From contig CAJUIQ010000017.1 of the NCBI GenBank assembly GCA_910586545.1, positions 1-41,658 on the forward strand: a stretch of DNA of 41,658 bases, written 5' to 3'. The notes beneath the pieces are model-generated. The model did no database searches. It worked only from the letters and a program-made list of their open reading frames with translations, and was not told where the DNA came from. This document shows positions 15,774 to 24,780 of the stretch, piece after piece. Every line of letters begins with the position of its first letter. Within the stretch, counting starts at the first letter, position 1. The translations under genes were made by a program, and so were the position numbers. This DNA is from an uncultured Eubacteriales bacterium (GTDB lineage Bacteria > Bacillota > Clostridia > Oscillospirales > CAG-272).

Positions 15774-16304
15774 ATGGAAAGCAGTCATAAGCAGACGAAA
15801 CGAATCGCACTGTGCGCTATTCTGTCCGGACTTAGTCTGGCGGTGCTGTATATAGGTGCGCTCAGCGGTATCTTTGACTTGTGCGCAGTAATTGTCGGCG
15901 CCCTTGGAATCGCGTTTGTTGTGTTGGAAATCGGCGGCATTTATCCCTGGCTCACCGGTGCGGTGACAGGCATACTGTGTCTCTTGCTGTTGCCAGACAA
16001 ATTTGTAGCTTTAGAATATTTGGTACTGGGCGCGCTATATCCTATCATCAAGTCCCTTCTGGAACGATTTGCAAAAATCCTCTCCTGGGCGCTGAAACTG
16101 ATTTATTTTAACAGCGCCTTGACAGTATGCGTTCTGCTGGCTATGTTTGTGCTGCACTCGCAAGATTTTGTCTCTGCTTCATGGCCAGTGATCTTTGCTG
16201 CGGGAAATGTCTTTTTTGTCATTTATGATATCGCCCTCACCTCTTTTATTTCTGTATATGTACTGCGTCTGCGCAAGCGGCTGAAAATTAAAGGATTAAA
16301 ATAA
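15774..16304 (+). CDS. Polytopic membrane protein, third gene of the DUF5685 cluster
   Basis: A 176-residue protein with five or six membrane helices (about 10-30, 32-50, 55-75, 80-90, 105-125, 135-160) and a basic cytoplasmic end (LRLRKRLKIKGLK). The compact hydrophobic layout is reminiscent of S-components of ECF vitamin transporters, but I cannot confirm that from motifs. It starts 13 bases after the J-domain gene with GGGAGGCTGAT before the ATG, so it belongs to the same transcript, which ends at the terminator right after it. Confidence 0.7.
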   Translation: MESSHKQTKRIALCAILSGLSLAVLYIGALSGIFDLCAVIVGALGIAFVVLEIGGIYPWLTGAVTGILCLLLLPDKFVALEYLVLGALYPIIKSLLERFAKILSWALKLIYFNSALTVCVLLAMFVLHSQDFVSASWPVIFAAGNVFFVIYDIALTSFISVYVLRLRKRLKIKGLK

Positions 16305-16335
16305 GTCTCCCCTAAAGGGGAGGCTTTTGCTTTTT
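16305..16335 (+). terminator. Terminator of the DUF5685 cluster
   Basis: GTCTCCCC, loop TAAA, GGGGAGGC, then TTTTGCTTTTT, starting one base after the stop codon. Between here and the promoter at 16457 I see nothing else of note. Confidence 0.85.
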
Positions 16336-16456
16336 AGGTTAAAAGAGAAAAAGCGTTCCGTAATTATGCCAAATACCTATGCAAAAAATCCATCCAAAAA
16401 CACAGCCCTATTCACATCGGCGCGGATTAAATTTTAAGGGAAATGGCAAAAAGGTC

Positions 16457-16485
16457 TTGACTTTCTGTAAAAATTCCTGTAGAAT
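16457..16485 (+). promoter_or_regulatory. Sigma-A promoter of the GntR-ABC operon
   Basis: TTGACT (16457-16462), 17-base spacer, TAGAAT (16480-16485). Confidence 0.75.
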
Positions 16486-16489
16486 TCAT

Positions 16490-16523
16490 CTGTACTATTA
16501 CAGATGGTACAGTGCTGTAATAG
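16490..16523. promoter_or_regulatory. Interleaved palindromic operator for the GntR/YtrA-type regulator
   Basis: Two perfect inverted repeats interlock: CTGTAC (16490-16495) with GTACAG (16507-16512), and CTATTACAG (16495-16503) with CTGTAATAG (16515-16523). They begin five bases after the -10 box and cover the expected transcript start, ideal for autorepression by the GntR protein encoded next. Confidence 0.65.
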
Positions 16524-16554
16524 CAGTCCCACTACGCAGAAAGGAGCAGCCTGC

Positions 16555-16932
16555 ATGTTCCAAATAGACGCTATGTCAAGAACACCAGTGTATGAACAGA
16601 TTATTTCTCAGGCAGAAAAGTTTATTCTGGGCGGAATTCTTCGCGCCGGTGATCAGCTTCCCTCTGTGCGAAGCCTCTCTATAGATTTGTCTGTCAATCC
16701 CAATACGATTCAAAAGGCGTATGGCGAACTGGATCTGCGCGGAATTATTTCTACCGTCCCTGGAAGAGGATGTTTTGTTACGGAAAAAGCCCTGGAAACG
16801 CTGCGTGCCAACAGCAGAAAAAAGCTGCTGCTTTTAGAGGAACTCGTGGCAGAGCTCTGGGCAGCGGGCGTTACCAAGGAAGAATTGGACGACGCGGTAG
16901 ACAATGCAATTAGGGGAGGTCAGCAAAAATGA
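16555..16932 (+). CDS. GntR family transcriptional regulator, YtrA subfamily
   Basis: A 125-residue regulator. Residues 1-70 are the winged helix domain of the GntR family: SRTPVYEQIISQAEKFI, LRAGDQLPSVRSLS, VNPNTIQKAYGELDLRGI and PGRGCFV. The remaining 50 residues form a short helical dimerisation part, as in the YtrA subfamily, which usually controls a linked ABC transporter. The ATG at 16555 has AAAGGAG before it; the longer frame back to 16504 would lie inside the operator. It is followed at 67 bases by the ABC ATPase gene. Confidence 0.93.
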   Translation: MFQIDAMSRTPVYEQIISQAEKFILGGILRAGDQLPSVRSLSIDLSVNPNTIQKAYGELDLRGIISTVPGRGCFVTEKALETLRANSRKKLLLLEELVAELWAAGVTKEELDDAVDNAIRGGQQK

Positions 16933-16999
16933 TTTTGCTGATCCAACCGTGCATAAGGCTCAGACTGTCTTTCAATTGATTAGGAAAGGTTGGTAAGTC

Positions 17000-17893
17000 A
17001 TGATCCAAGTAGAAAACCTTACAAAAAAATTTGAGACCTACACAGCGTTGAAAAATATATCGTGTACCATCGAGGACGGCTGTATATATGGACTGGTAGG
17101 CTCAAACGGAGCGGGAAAATCCACCTTTTTGCGTATTCTTTCCGGAGTTTATAAAGCCGACAGCGGGACTGTGACGATGGATGGCCAGCCAATATACGAA
17201 AACCCCGCCGCGAAAGGCCAAATTGCCTTCATTCCCGATGATTTGTATCATATAAACGGCGCTAATATGGACCGTATGGCGGCCTTGTATCAGTCCTTAT
17301 ATCCATGCTTTAATCGGGAAAAATATGAGGATCTGGCAAAAGAACTGGGGCTGGATCGAGGAAAAAGCATCAACACCTTTTCCAAGGGAATGCGGCGGCA
17401 GGCAATTACAATTTTAACGCTAGCTGTCTGCCCGAAATATATTTTCTTTGATGAAACCTTTGACGGCATGGACCCCGTTGTACGCAGTTATATTAAAGGA
17501 TTAATCTGTCAGGATGTGCTGGATCGAGGCGCGGCGGCTATCATTACTTCCCATTCTCTGCGGGAATTGGAGGACACCTGTGATCAGCTTGCTCTGCTGC
17601 ATCGGGGCGGTCTGGTCCTGGAAAGTGATATTCAGCATCTGAAAACTTCTCAGTTTAAAATTCAAATTGCCTTTCATGAAGCATATGATCAATCAAAGTT
17701 TGACTGTCTGGATCTGGTGCATTTCTCTAAGCACGGTTCCGTTGCCAATTTAATTGTACGGGGCAGCCGAGAAGAAACGCTGGAAACGCTGCGCGCTATG
17801 GAACCGGCGCTGCTGGAAGCCCTTCCCCTCTCTCTGGAAGAGGTATTCACCTATGAGATGGAGGCCCTTGGATATACCTTTCATCTAGATTGA
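17000..17893 (+). CDS. ABC transporter ATP-binding protein
   Basis: A 297-residue ATPase of the export type that pairs with the following membrane protein. Walker A is GSNGAGKST (about 34-42). The signature loop is degenerate, TFSKGMRRQ instead of LSGGQ, as is usual in YtrB-type and related exporters. Walker B is YIFFDETFDGMD, and the switch His is in ITSHSLREL. A C-terminal extension of about 80 residues follows (LKTSQFKIQIAF onward). AGGAAAGGTTGGTAAGTC precedes the ATG. It is regulated with its neighbours by the GntR protein. The substrate is unknown; relatives respond to cell-wall antibiotics, which is inference here. Confidence 0.93.
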   Translation: MIQVENLTKKFETYTALKNISCTIEDGCIYGLVGSNGAGKSTFLRILSGVYKADSGTVTMDGQPIYENPAAKGQIAFIPDDLYHINGANMDRMAALYQSLYPCFNREKYEDLAKELGLDRGKSINTFSKGMRRQAITILTLAVCPKYIFFDETFDGMDPVVRSYIKGLICQDVLDRGAAAIITSHSLRELEDTCDQLALLHRGGLVLESDIQHLKTSQFKIQIAFHEAYDQSKFDCLDLVHFSKHGSVANLIVRGSREETLETLRAMEPALLEALPLSLEEVFTYEMEALGYTFHLD

Positions 17894-17939
17894 CACTTCT
17901 GCTAAATTACAGTGAAATACATGGAAAGGGGTATAAACG

Positions 17940-20057
17940 ATGAAAAAGAAATGGTTTTGCGGTGGTATATTCGCAGAAGGCATGCGGCAGCTGCGAATGT
18001 TTGGCTTTATTATGTTAAGCTTGTATTTGGTATTTCTCATCGCCGGTCCCATTTTGGAATATATAGATTATTTACGTTATGTAAATAATGGCCAGTATCC
18101 CCTGGCGGTCAGTTTCAGCAGTCTAATGGAACCGTTAATGATGCTGCCAATTTTTGTCGCACCCATTATGACTTTAATTGTGTTTTCCGGATTTAACAAG
18201 CGTAAATATGCTGATTTTTATCACGCGTTGCCTTATACAAGAATTTGTATTTTTATCAGCTATACCGCATCAATTCTTACCTGGATATTTTCTATTTTGA
18301 TTCTCGCCGGCGCCGTAAGCTTACTAATGCATCTGATATTTCCGGCAGTATATGTAATTTCCTTTGCAGGTTTTGCCGACATATTGCTGAGCATGGCAGT
18401 GATTACGCTGATGACTGTGTCGGCAGTACTTCTGGGATGCAGTTTTACAGGAACCCTACTCGCAAATATCACCGTTTCCGGGTTGATCCTTTTTTTACCT
18501 CGCTTTATCATCATCTTGCTTGTAAACACCATCACAACCAAGCTTCCCTTTGTGGTGGAAGAATACTTTATGGCTATTTTATCCACGAGATATAATATAC
18601 TGATAAATTATCTGACTGCCACCGTACGGCTTGGCTCCGGGGCTGTCTATCATTTACAGAACAATCTAGCTGGTGATTTATATTCCCTGTTGGTTGCTCT
18701 GGTTATGGGTACGATTGCCGCTATACTGTTCGTTCGCCGGAAAAGCGAAAGCGCCGCGAAAAGCGCGCCCCGCCGCAGCATACAAGCAGGAATTCGCATC
18801 GCGCTTACCCTGACCGTTTCCTTTATAGCAACCTGTATGCTGCTTACAGGAAGAGAAAATCTATCGCTGACCATCGTCCTTTACATTCTCGCAGTACTCG
18901 TATATTTTATTTATGAACTGCTTTCCACTCGAAGCTGGAAAAACCTTTTAAAGATTGTCCCCGCCCTCGGAATCGTTGTACTGCTGAATCTAGCCTTTGT
19001 AGGTACAGTAAGTGCCGTCACCGCATTCTCCGCTTCTTTTCGCCCACAGGCCGATGAAATCACTAGCGTACGATTGATTACCGATAATTATCTTATCCAA
19101 TATGAAGACACCTGGACCTGGAACACCGTTGGCAATTACTGTGAACAGCAAGTGCAGAACATCAATATTGACGATCCTGAAATTTTATCTCTCGTCGCAA
19201 GTATCTTAGATGAAAACATGGAAAAATTTGACCGCGGCGTGCCTTATTATGAAAGCGCAAATCGGATTGTAGCAATCAAGACTGGCGCCGTTACCCGGTA
19301 TCGACGAATCTTTTTTTCCAGGAAAACAATGAACACCCTGCTAGACCAGCTATCGCAGCTTCCGGAATACAGAGAAAAATACCTGTCCATTCCGCCGGCA
19401 CTGTCCGGAACAGAAAATGTGCAGTTTGAATCTCATGGATTTATTACGGATCAGACGGGCTGGAACTGGGACGCTATTCTCAATTGCCTACAGGAAGAAA
19501 TTCATACCGCAGGATTCGAAACATGGTATCAGTTTGTCAACGTCGATCTGTCATACGAGGCTGTTATTTCTTACGCAACAGAAAGCAGCGCTGGAGGGCT
19601 GACAAAGGCAGCCATTCCCCTCTCCTATGATTTGACGCCGAAAACACTGTCTCTGCTTATAAAGGAAAATTACAACAGAAGCGGTACCGCGGCGACAGAA
19701 GCGATTCAAGTGCTGAAAGGAGAGCACGATTTTGACAACACATCCGGGTACTGTACAATTATAGCCGAATACAGTTACATTACCGAATCCGGGCAGCGAG
19801 AAACCCAATACATTGATTTTTCAGATTGGCAAAATCCTCATGTAAGCTACCAGCAGGTTGCGCAAATGATGTACCAGCTGGGCACGCAGCTGGAAAATGC
19901 CAAAGGCACTCCCTGTGCTGAAGCATATATCAGCATTTACTACGATTACAATATTCCCGTAAATGGAACGTGGCGTACAGGTCGTAATTTAGTATATTTC
20001 CCTGTGCCGGAGCAATTTACACCGGAGCAGTGGGCTGCAATCATCTATGATTCATAA
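17940..20057 (+). CDS. ABC transporter permease with large C-terminal extracytoplasmic domain
   Basis: A 705-residue membrane protein. About nine hydrophobic helices occupy residues 20-360 (for example FIMLSLYLVFLIAGPI, IFVAPIMTLIVF, IRIALTLTVSFIATCM, VPALGIVVLLNLAFVG). Residues about 370-705 are hydrophilic and probably outside the cell, rich in aromatic and acidic residues. The layout matches permeases linked to YtrA-type regulators in Clostridia, often called DUF6449 or ABC-2-like; I make the family call at moderate confidence. It begins 46 bases after the ATPase gene with GGAAAGGGGTATAAACG before the ATG. The operon ends at 20061-20092. Confidence 0.82.
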   Translation: MKKKWFCGGIFAEGMRQLRMFGFIMLSLYLVFLIAGPILEYIDYLRYVNNGQYPLAVSFSSLMEPLMMLPIFVAPIMTLIVFSGFNKRKYADFYHALPYTRICIFISYTASILTWIFSILILAGAVSLLMHLIFPAVYVISFAGFADILLSMAVITLMTVSAVLLGCSFTGTLLANITVSGLILFLPRFIIILLVNTITTKLPFVVEEYFMAILSTRYNILINYLTATVRLGSGAVYHLQNNLAGDLYSLLVALVMGTIAAILFVRRKSESAAKSAPRRSIQAGIRIALTLTVSFIATCMLLTGRENLSLTIVLYILAVLVYFIYELLSTRSWKNLLKIVPALGIVVLLNLAFVGTVSAVTAFSASFRPQADEITSVRLITDNYLIQYEDTWTWNTVGNYCEQQVQNINIDDPEILSLVASILDENMEKFDRGVPYYESANRIVAIKTGAVTRYRRIFFSRKTMNTLLDQLSQLPEYREKYLSIPPALSGTENVQFESHGFITDQTGWNWDAILNCLQEEIHTAGFETWYQFVNVDLSYEAVISYATESSAGGLTKAAIPLSYDLTPKTLSLLIKENYNRSGTAATEAIQVLKGEHDFDNTSGYCTIIAEYSYITESGQRETQYIDFSDWQNPHVSYQQVAQMMYQLGTQLENAKGTPCAEAYISIYYDYNIPVNGTWRTGRNLVYFPVPEQFTPEQWAAIIYDS

Positions 20058-20060
20058 ACA

Positions 20061-20092
20061 AAAAAGCTGTGGACATATGACCACAGCTTTTT
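20061..20092. terminator. Bidirectional terminator after the ABC operon
   Basis: AAAAAGCTGTGG, eight-base loop, CCACAGCTTTTT. It lies between converging genes and works on both strands. Confidence 0.88.
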
Positions 20093-20096
20093 CGTT

Positions 20097-21191
20097 TTAT
20101 ATATTATCAGTTGTGTTATACTTTTCCAGCTTTTCAAAAGCATCCGTCAAAAGCTGTACGGAAATTGGATAAGGATTATGCGCAATATCCGGCATAGCAC
20201 ATACCTTTGGGATTACATCCAGCATCTCTTCCTTGGTAAGCTGAATTTCCTCGGGAGAGGTAGGAAGTCCCACTGTTTTCATAAACCGATGCATTGCAGT
20301 AAAAGCATCTTTCTGTCCGTCCGCAAGAAGCAAAAGCAAAACGCCGAATCCAACCACTTCCCCATGGAGATGGTTCTTTTCTATATGTGGGTATGTAGTA
20401 AGCGCGTAAAACACAGCATGCGCAAGACCAGTATTGTAGTCTATCGTATGCTCCGCCGTAAGCAAAATTGATGCGATCCCTGTCGTCACGATAATTGCCA
20501 GCGCCACCTGTTCAAACGGGTCTGTCGCTTGCCCATCACGGTTGGCCGCTAAAGCTTCAGCGCCCCAGCACAAAACGGGATCCACACACATCCGCGCGGT
20601 CGCTATACCCAGCGCGTGATAATGGGGCAATGTCTCTCCCCTGGCGGATACAGTGCTTTCGTAATATTTGGCGTAAGTATCTCCCATACCGGCCCACATA
20701 TACCGCGCCGGCGCGGCAGCCAGTACAGAAGTATCTATAAAAGTATGTACCGGAGGCCGCTTTAAAAAGTATGGTCGGGAAAAGGAGCCGTCCGGATGAT
20801 ACAAAATGGATACCGCTGTAGTAGCCGCACAAGTGGAGGCGATAGTAGGAAACGCAAATACCGGCTTATCCATCTGCTGTGCCAGAGCTTTGCAGGTATC
20901 CAATGCCTTTCCGCCTCCCACAGCGAAAATCATATCCGCCTCCCGCACTTCCTCCGCCGCAGCCAAAGCGGTAATATTTTCTTCTGAGGCTTCTCCGCCA
21001 TATTGAAGCGCCGGCGGGGCAAAAATGTCTGTCCCCATCCCCGCACGAATCTTCGCTTCTGCTGCCTCCAGGGCCCTCCGGCCGCCGATAATCACTGCCT
21101 GCCGGCCTGATTTTCTACATATGCCGGAGATTGTGTCATATGCCTCGACGCCCACCGTATAAGAAGGAAGTGTTATAGAATAATCCGTCAT
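20097..21191 (-). CDS. Iron-containing alcohol dehydrogenase / glycerol dehydrogenase-like protein
   Basis: A 364-residue member of the iron-type dehydrogenase family, close to glycerol dehydrogenases. The NAD-binding loop is FAVGGGKALDT. PTIASTCAATTAVSILY is the conserved TxxSTGSE-like segment. Metal ligands are Asp in GMGDTYAKYYE, and His residues in GLAHAVFYALT and NHLHGEVVGFG. It acts in the cytoplasm on a small alcohol or ketone that cannot be named from sequence. It follows the 1140-residue secreted protein by only 22 bases in the same direction, so it may share its transcript, a pairing with no obvious logic. Confidence 0.88.
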   Translation of the reverse strand: MTDYSITLPSYTVGVEAYDTISGICRKSGRQAVIIGGRRALEAAEAKIRAGMGTDIFAPPALQYGGEASEENITALAAAEEVREADMIFAVGGGKALDTCKALAQQMDKPVFAFPTIASTCAATTAVSILYHPDGSFSRPYFLKRPPVHTFIDTSVLAAAPARYMWAGMGDTYAKYYESTVSARGETLPHYHALGIATARMCVDPVLCWGAEALAANRDGQATDPFEQVALAIIVTTGIASILLTAEHTIDYNTGLAHAVFYALTTYPHIEKNHLHGEVVGFGVLLLLLADGQKDAFTAMHRFMKTVGLPTSPEEIQLTKEEMLDVIPKVCAMPDIAHNPYPISVQLLTDAFEKLEKYNTTDNI

Positions 21192-21213
21192 ATTCTCTTA
21201 TCTCCGTAATTTG

Positions 21214-24200
21214 TCAGGCAATCTGATATACAGCTGTAATCTGCCCAGACAAAATATATTTAAGGACAACTAAGTCTGCTGAAGACAAAATACCGTCTCC
21301 GTTAATATCTGGATAGAGCGGAGCTGCATTACCGGCGACAGCACGTGCTAAAAGGATGAAATCCGTCATGGTCGTTTGACCATCTCCATTTACGTCTCCT
21401 ATCACAGAAGAGCCGATTACCGTTGTATGTCTGGCAAGCCGAAAAGCGCCTGGAAGCCCGTCAGACAGGGTTCCCTCCGTCTGCGCTACACGCATATAAT
21501 GATTTTGTCCTCCACCAGACGCGCCGGTAAAGAAAATCTTTATATAGCTCTCCGCCGGTAAATTGGTACACCGCAGACGTACATATCCTGTGCCGCCCTC
21601 CACATACTGTTCTACCTGTACACCGGGAATATCGGAAGAAAAGCTGTGGAAAGAAAGCAGTCTGGCATCATACTGCAAAACATAAGCAAATCCCGATAGA
21701 GGCACCGTCTTTCCAAAAGAGATATACGCGGTCAAATAATCTCCGTTGACTGTTTCATAAATAGAAGTCTCTGTCAAAGCCTGGTCCGCCGGGCGGACAA
21801 GGGTACCGCCTCCTCCACATATTCCACAGGTATATGTATATACGCAGTCTCCATTTTTATCAAGGTCTGTATAAACAGCGGTGCAGGTCTTTGTAAATCC
21901 ATGTTCCTTAGCATAAACGGCATGCAGTACGGCGCTGCCTCCAGCATATGTGTCACCGGGGCGATATACAACCGTTCCGCCTGCTTTCGTTGCCCAGCCA
22001 AGAAATGTATAGCAACCGCCATTCGGCGCTGTACTTGGAATCGTCACAGATTCTCCTTTTCTAAACTTTATCGGTCCCGGTGCGCCTGTTCCGGCTCCCC
22101 CATCAAAGCTCAGATGGTAAAAGGGATCCGTATAGCGTGCATATAAAGTTACATTCCCGCTGAAATTGGATATGGTTTCCGCAGTGATGTGAACGCCGTC
22201 TGCCGTATACCAGCCCGCAAACTCCATATCGGTAAGCGTTGGAACTGGCAAAGACCCGATTCGCTCCCCATGACTGGCCTGCACGATATTCGTTTTGTGA
22301 TATTCAGAAGGCGTATACACCGTAACGGACAACGTCTGCATATCTATAATGACATAGTCCCCCAACGCAATGTTTGCTTCCATCCACCAGGCAGAATCTC
22401 CATGCCCGGACAAAACCTGACATCCCGCCGGGATTCTCGTACTTCCCACACCATATCCAGGCGCCTGGATCACCTTGCCGGACTGGTCTATTACATACTC
22501 AATCCCATAAGTATTGGTACCCGTAGACTGACCATATGCTGGTGTGTAGATGATCATCGCATTTTCCGGACGTCCAGTATTGACCGATGTAGCCGATCTC
22601 TTCGCCTTTGGAATTTTAGCAAGGGAGCCAGCCCCCGGATCTAACGTAATCGTCGCCTGTATTCTTTCCCACGCAGCAGTCAGCGTTAGTCCGCCCACAG
22701 GCATTTTGGTATTTTCTGTCGCCTTTGCGCCATCTGCCGTATACCAGCCCATAAATGTGTAATGTTCACGGGAAGCTGACGGCAGCGCACCAATAGCGCT
22801 TCCCTCTCGAATTTGTTTCCCCAAAATGGCATATGTTTCAGCAGAATCACATACTGTTACCGTCTTTTTATTCGCATCATAGGCAACATAGTTTCCAACC
22901 CGAACCGAATTGGATAGCCAGAAGGACATCTCGTTATGTCCAGACAAAACAAATCCGCCTGCAGGAATCGCACTGTTTCCAACACCATATGGAGTAACGG
23001 CGCTGACGCGTCCGTTCGCTTCTACAATGGCCTCTGATCCATAGGCGTTCGTCCCGGTAGTGCTCCCCTTAGTAAACACAACCAGATAATTTTCTTCTCG
23101 TCCAATATTCACGCCATTAATATTCTGCTGCCGCACGCCGTTCAAAGTGCCTCCGTTTGTATTATAAGTTATCGTGCAGTTTTGATATTCTCTCCACCTG
23201 GCATACAAAGTTGTGCAAACTCTTTCCGTATACTTTGTATCGGCAGTCACCGGCGTGCCGCCGTTCTTCGCTGTATACCAGCCATCAAATACATAGCCCG
23301 ATTTTACAGGTGTAGGCAGCGTGCCCATATTATTCCCCGACATTACTGACTTACCGTCCTGCAAATACGCTTCGTAGGAACGATATATACGTATCTCTTT
23401 TGTTGCAGGATCCATAGAGATATAATCTCCCACCCTAATATTATTATAAAGCCAGGTAGCCATGTCTCCATTTCCGGAAACAACAAAACCATGCTTCGGA
23501 ATAGCCATGTTGCCATATCCGTATCCTGTTACGCTAATTATTTTTCCATTCACGTCCACAGCCGCTTCTGTTCCATGGATATTCGTTCCAGTACTGGATC
23601 CGTAAAGCGGCGTATATATTACCAGTGCGTGCGACTGGCGGTTTTCATTGTAATGAGTAAATTTTGCAGTTGCATTCGCAGAGGCAAAGCTGCCGCCGTT
23701 AGCGTCAAAGTATACCCGCGCGGGAACGCTGCCGCTTACATAGTCGCAATATCCCAAATGGAGCCAGCCCAGATTGCATTCTCCCCAGGTAGAGCCGTTT
23801 ACACTCACCTTTTGGGTGATAAACAAAGAAGTTCCGCCCGATACCGATCCCTGAATAGGAAAAGACGTGCCGGGACCACCGCGTACATTCAGCGTTGTGC
23901 CTGCTTCTACCTTCCAAATCTCACAACCATCTGTAATAGAAGAAGCATCCCATCCCAGAAGAAGCGCATAATTATAAACTTTCTTGCGTCGTACTTCATA
24001 CTTGCCGGCAACAGAATCGGCCATAGCTGCTCGATGGGCCACATCCAGCGTGATAGCGCTGTAATCTCCGCCTACCAAAGCGGCAGCCGCGTTGATCACG
24101 CGGCGGGCGCCGCCGGCGCCGCACTGATTTTCCAAGTCGGCAAAATATACTAGCGCGCTGGGACTTGTCACTCCGTATCCCATGGTACGGGATATATATG

Positions 24201-24636
24201 TAGAAATATCGGAAAAGGCCAAATCGTCCTGCGCTTTTTTGCCCTCTGCGGTCTGCAGCAGGGTTGAAATTCTCGAGGCCTCGTCGCTGTTCAGAATCCG
24301 TGTTGTCCAGCCATTGGAGCTTGTAGTAGTAATTTCATTATACAGCGCATTCCCCAGAATGTTTCTCGCCTGGGTTGAATTGGCCGCAACAATGGTCTGC
24401 AGTAAACTTAGCGCACGGTTGCCGTGCCACTGGATCCATCCCACACTAAGCGCTCCATTGTCATCTTTGTTGACAGACCCATAGGCCCCCTCATTTTGCT
24501 GGATGATGTCCATAGCTGCGGAAACAATATCGTTAAAACCCACAGAGGCCGCCTGCAACCCCAACGGCAGAAAGGCCATAAGCAAAAGTAAAAAGGCCAT
24601 AACACCACTAATCGTTTTTCTAAGTCCCTGAGACAT
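21214..24636 (-). CDS. Secreted multidomain protein: lysozyme-like, SH3, three repeat domains, InlB-type repeats, cohesin-like and dockerin
   Basis: A 1140-residue secreted protein with a signal peptide (1-29, ending GLQAA). Residues 35-230 resemble a lysozyme-like domain (QQNEGAYGSVNKDD with Glu49, then SVGWIQWHG). Residues 243-300 are a bacterial SH3 domain (LNVRGGPGTSFPI). Three copies of a domain of about 85 residues lie at 336-418, 515-598 and 690-775, with the core GYGxGNxxIPxxGFVLSGxGDxAxWLxxNIxVGDY. Listeria-Bacteroides (InlB-type) repeats (FDGWYTAKNG, FMGWYTADG, FAGWYTADG, FLGWATKAG) alternate with them. Residues 958-1058 look cohesin-like. A type I dockerin at 1080-1130 has two calcium loops (DVNGDGQTTMTD, DINGDGILSSAD). 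GGTGGAAA precedes the ATG. It probably acts on or at cell walls. Confidence 0.85.
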   Translation of the reverse strand: MSQGLRKTISGVMAFLLLLMAFLPLGLQAASVGFNDIVSAAMDIIQQNEGAYGSVNKDDNGALSVGWIQWHGNRALSLLQTIVAANSTQARNILGNALYNEITTTSSNGWTTRILNSDEASRISTLLQTAEGKKAQDDLAFSDISTYISRTMGYGVTSPSALVYFADLENQCGAGGARRVINAAAALVGGDYSAITLDVAHRAAMADSVAGKYEVRRKKVYNYALLLGWDASSITDGCEIWKVEAGTTLNVRGGPGTSFPIQGSVSGGTSLFITQKVSVNGSTWGECNLGWLHLGYCDYVSGSVPARVYFDANGGSFASANATAKFTHYNENRQSHALVIYTPLYGSSTGTNIHGTEAAVDVNGKIISVTGYGYGNMAIPKHGFVVSGNGDMATWLYNNIRVGDYISMDPATKEIRIYRSYEAYLQDGKSVMSGNNMGTLPTPVKSGYVFDGWYTAKNGGTPVTADTKYTERVCTTLYARWREYQNCTITYNTNGGTLNGVRQQNINGVNIGREENYLVVFTKGSTTGTNAYGSEAIVEANGRVSAVTPYGVGNSAIPAGGFVLSGHNEMSFWLSNSVRVGNYVAYDANKKTVTVCDSAETYAILGKQIREGSAIGALPSASREHYTFMGWYTADGAKATENTKMPVGGLTLTAAWERIQATITLDPGAGSLAKIPKAKRSATSVNTGRPENAMIIYTPAYGQSTGTNTYGIEYVIDQSGKVIQAPGYGVGSTRIPAGCQVLSGHGDSAWWMEANIALGDYVIIDMQTLSVTVYTPSEYHKTNIVQASHGERIGSLPVPTLTDMEFAGWYTADGVHITAETISNFSGNVTLYARYTDPFYHLSFDGGAGTGAPGPIKFRKGESVTIPSTAPNGGCYTFLGWATKAGGTVVYRPGDTYAGGSAVLHAVYAKEHGFTKTCTAVYTDLDKNGDCVYTYTCGICGGGGTLVRPADQALTETSIYETVNGDYLTAYISFGKTVPLSGFAYVLQYDARLLSFHSFSSDIPGVQVEQYVEGGTGYVRLRCTNLPAESYIKIFFTGASGGGQNHYMRVAQTEGTLSDGLPGAFRLARHTTVIGSSVIGDVNGDGQTTMTDFILLARAVAGNAAPLYPDINGDGILSSADLVVLKYILSGQITAVYQIA

Positions 24637-24660
24637 TTTCCACCTTTTCCTTTCAACAAA

Positions 24661-24677
24661 GGTATCCCCCGGATACC
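24661..24677 (-). other. Small hairpin in the 5' leader of the secreted multidomain protein
   Basis: GGTATCC, loop GGG, GGATACC on the minus strand, about 25 bases before the start codon. No U run follows, so it is more likely an mRNA stability or translation element than a terminator. Confidence 0.45.
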
Positions 24678-24701
24678 GCCCAATTTAAAATGCGTACCAT
24701 T

Positions 24702-24730
24702 ATTATAATGGGAGGAGAAAAATTTGTCAA
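24702..24730 (-). promoter_or_regulatory. Sigma-A promoter of the secreted multidomain protein gene
   Basis: On the minus strand TTGACA (24725-24730), 17-base spacer, TATAAT (24702-24707), a full consensus match and therefore probably strong. It is divergent from the rpmG promoter 50 bases away; these two promoters and their leaders fill the stretch 24637-24940. Confidence 0.9.
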
Positions 24731-24780
24731 CAATTGCCCCCAAAAATCGATTTAGAAAGTATTGGCAGACAAAAAATCTA

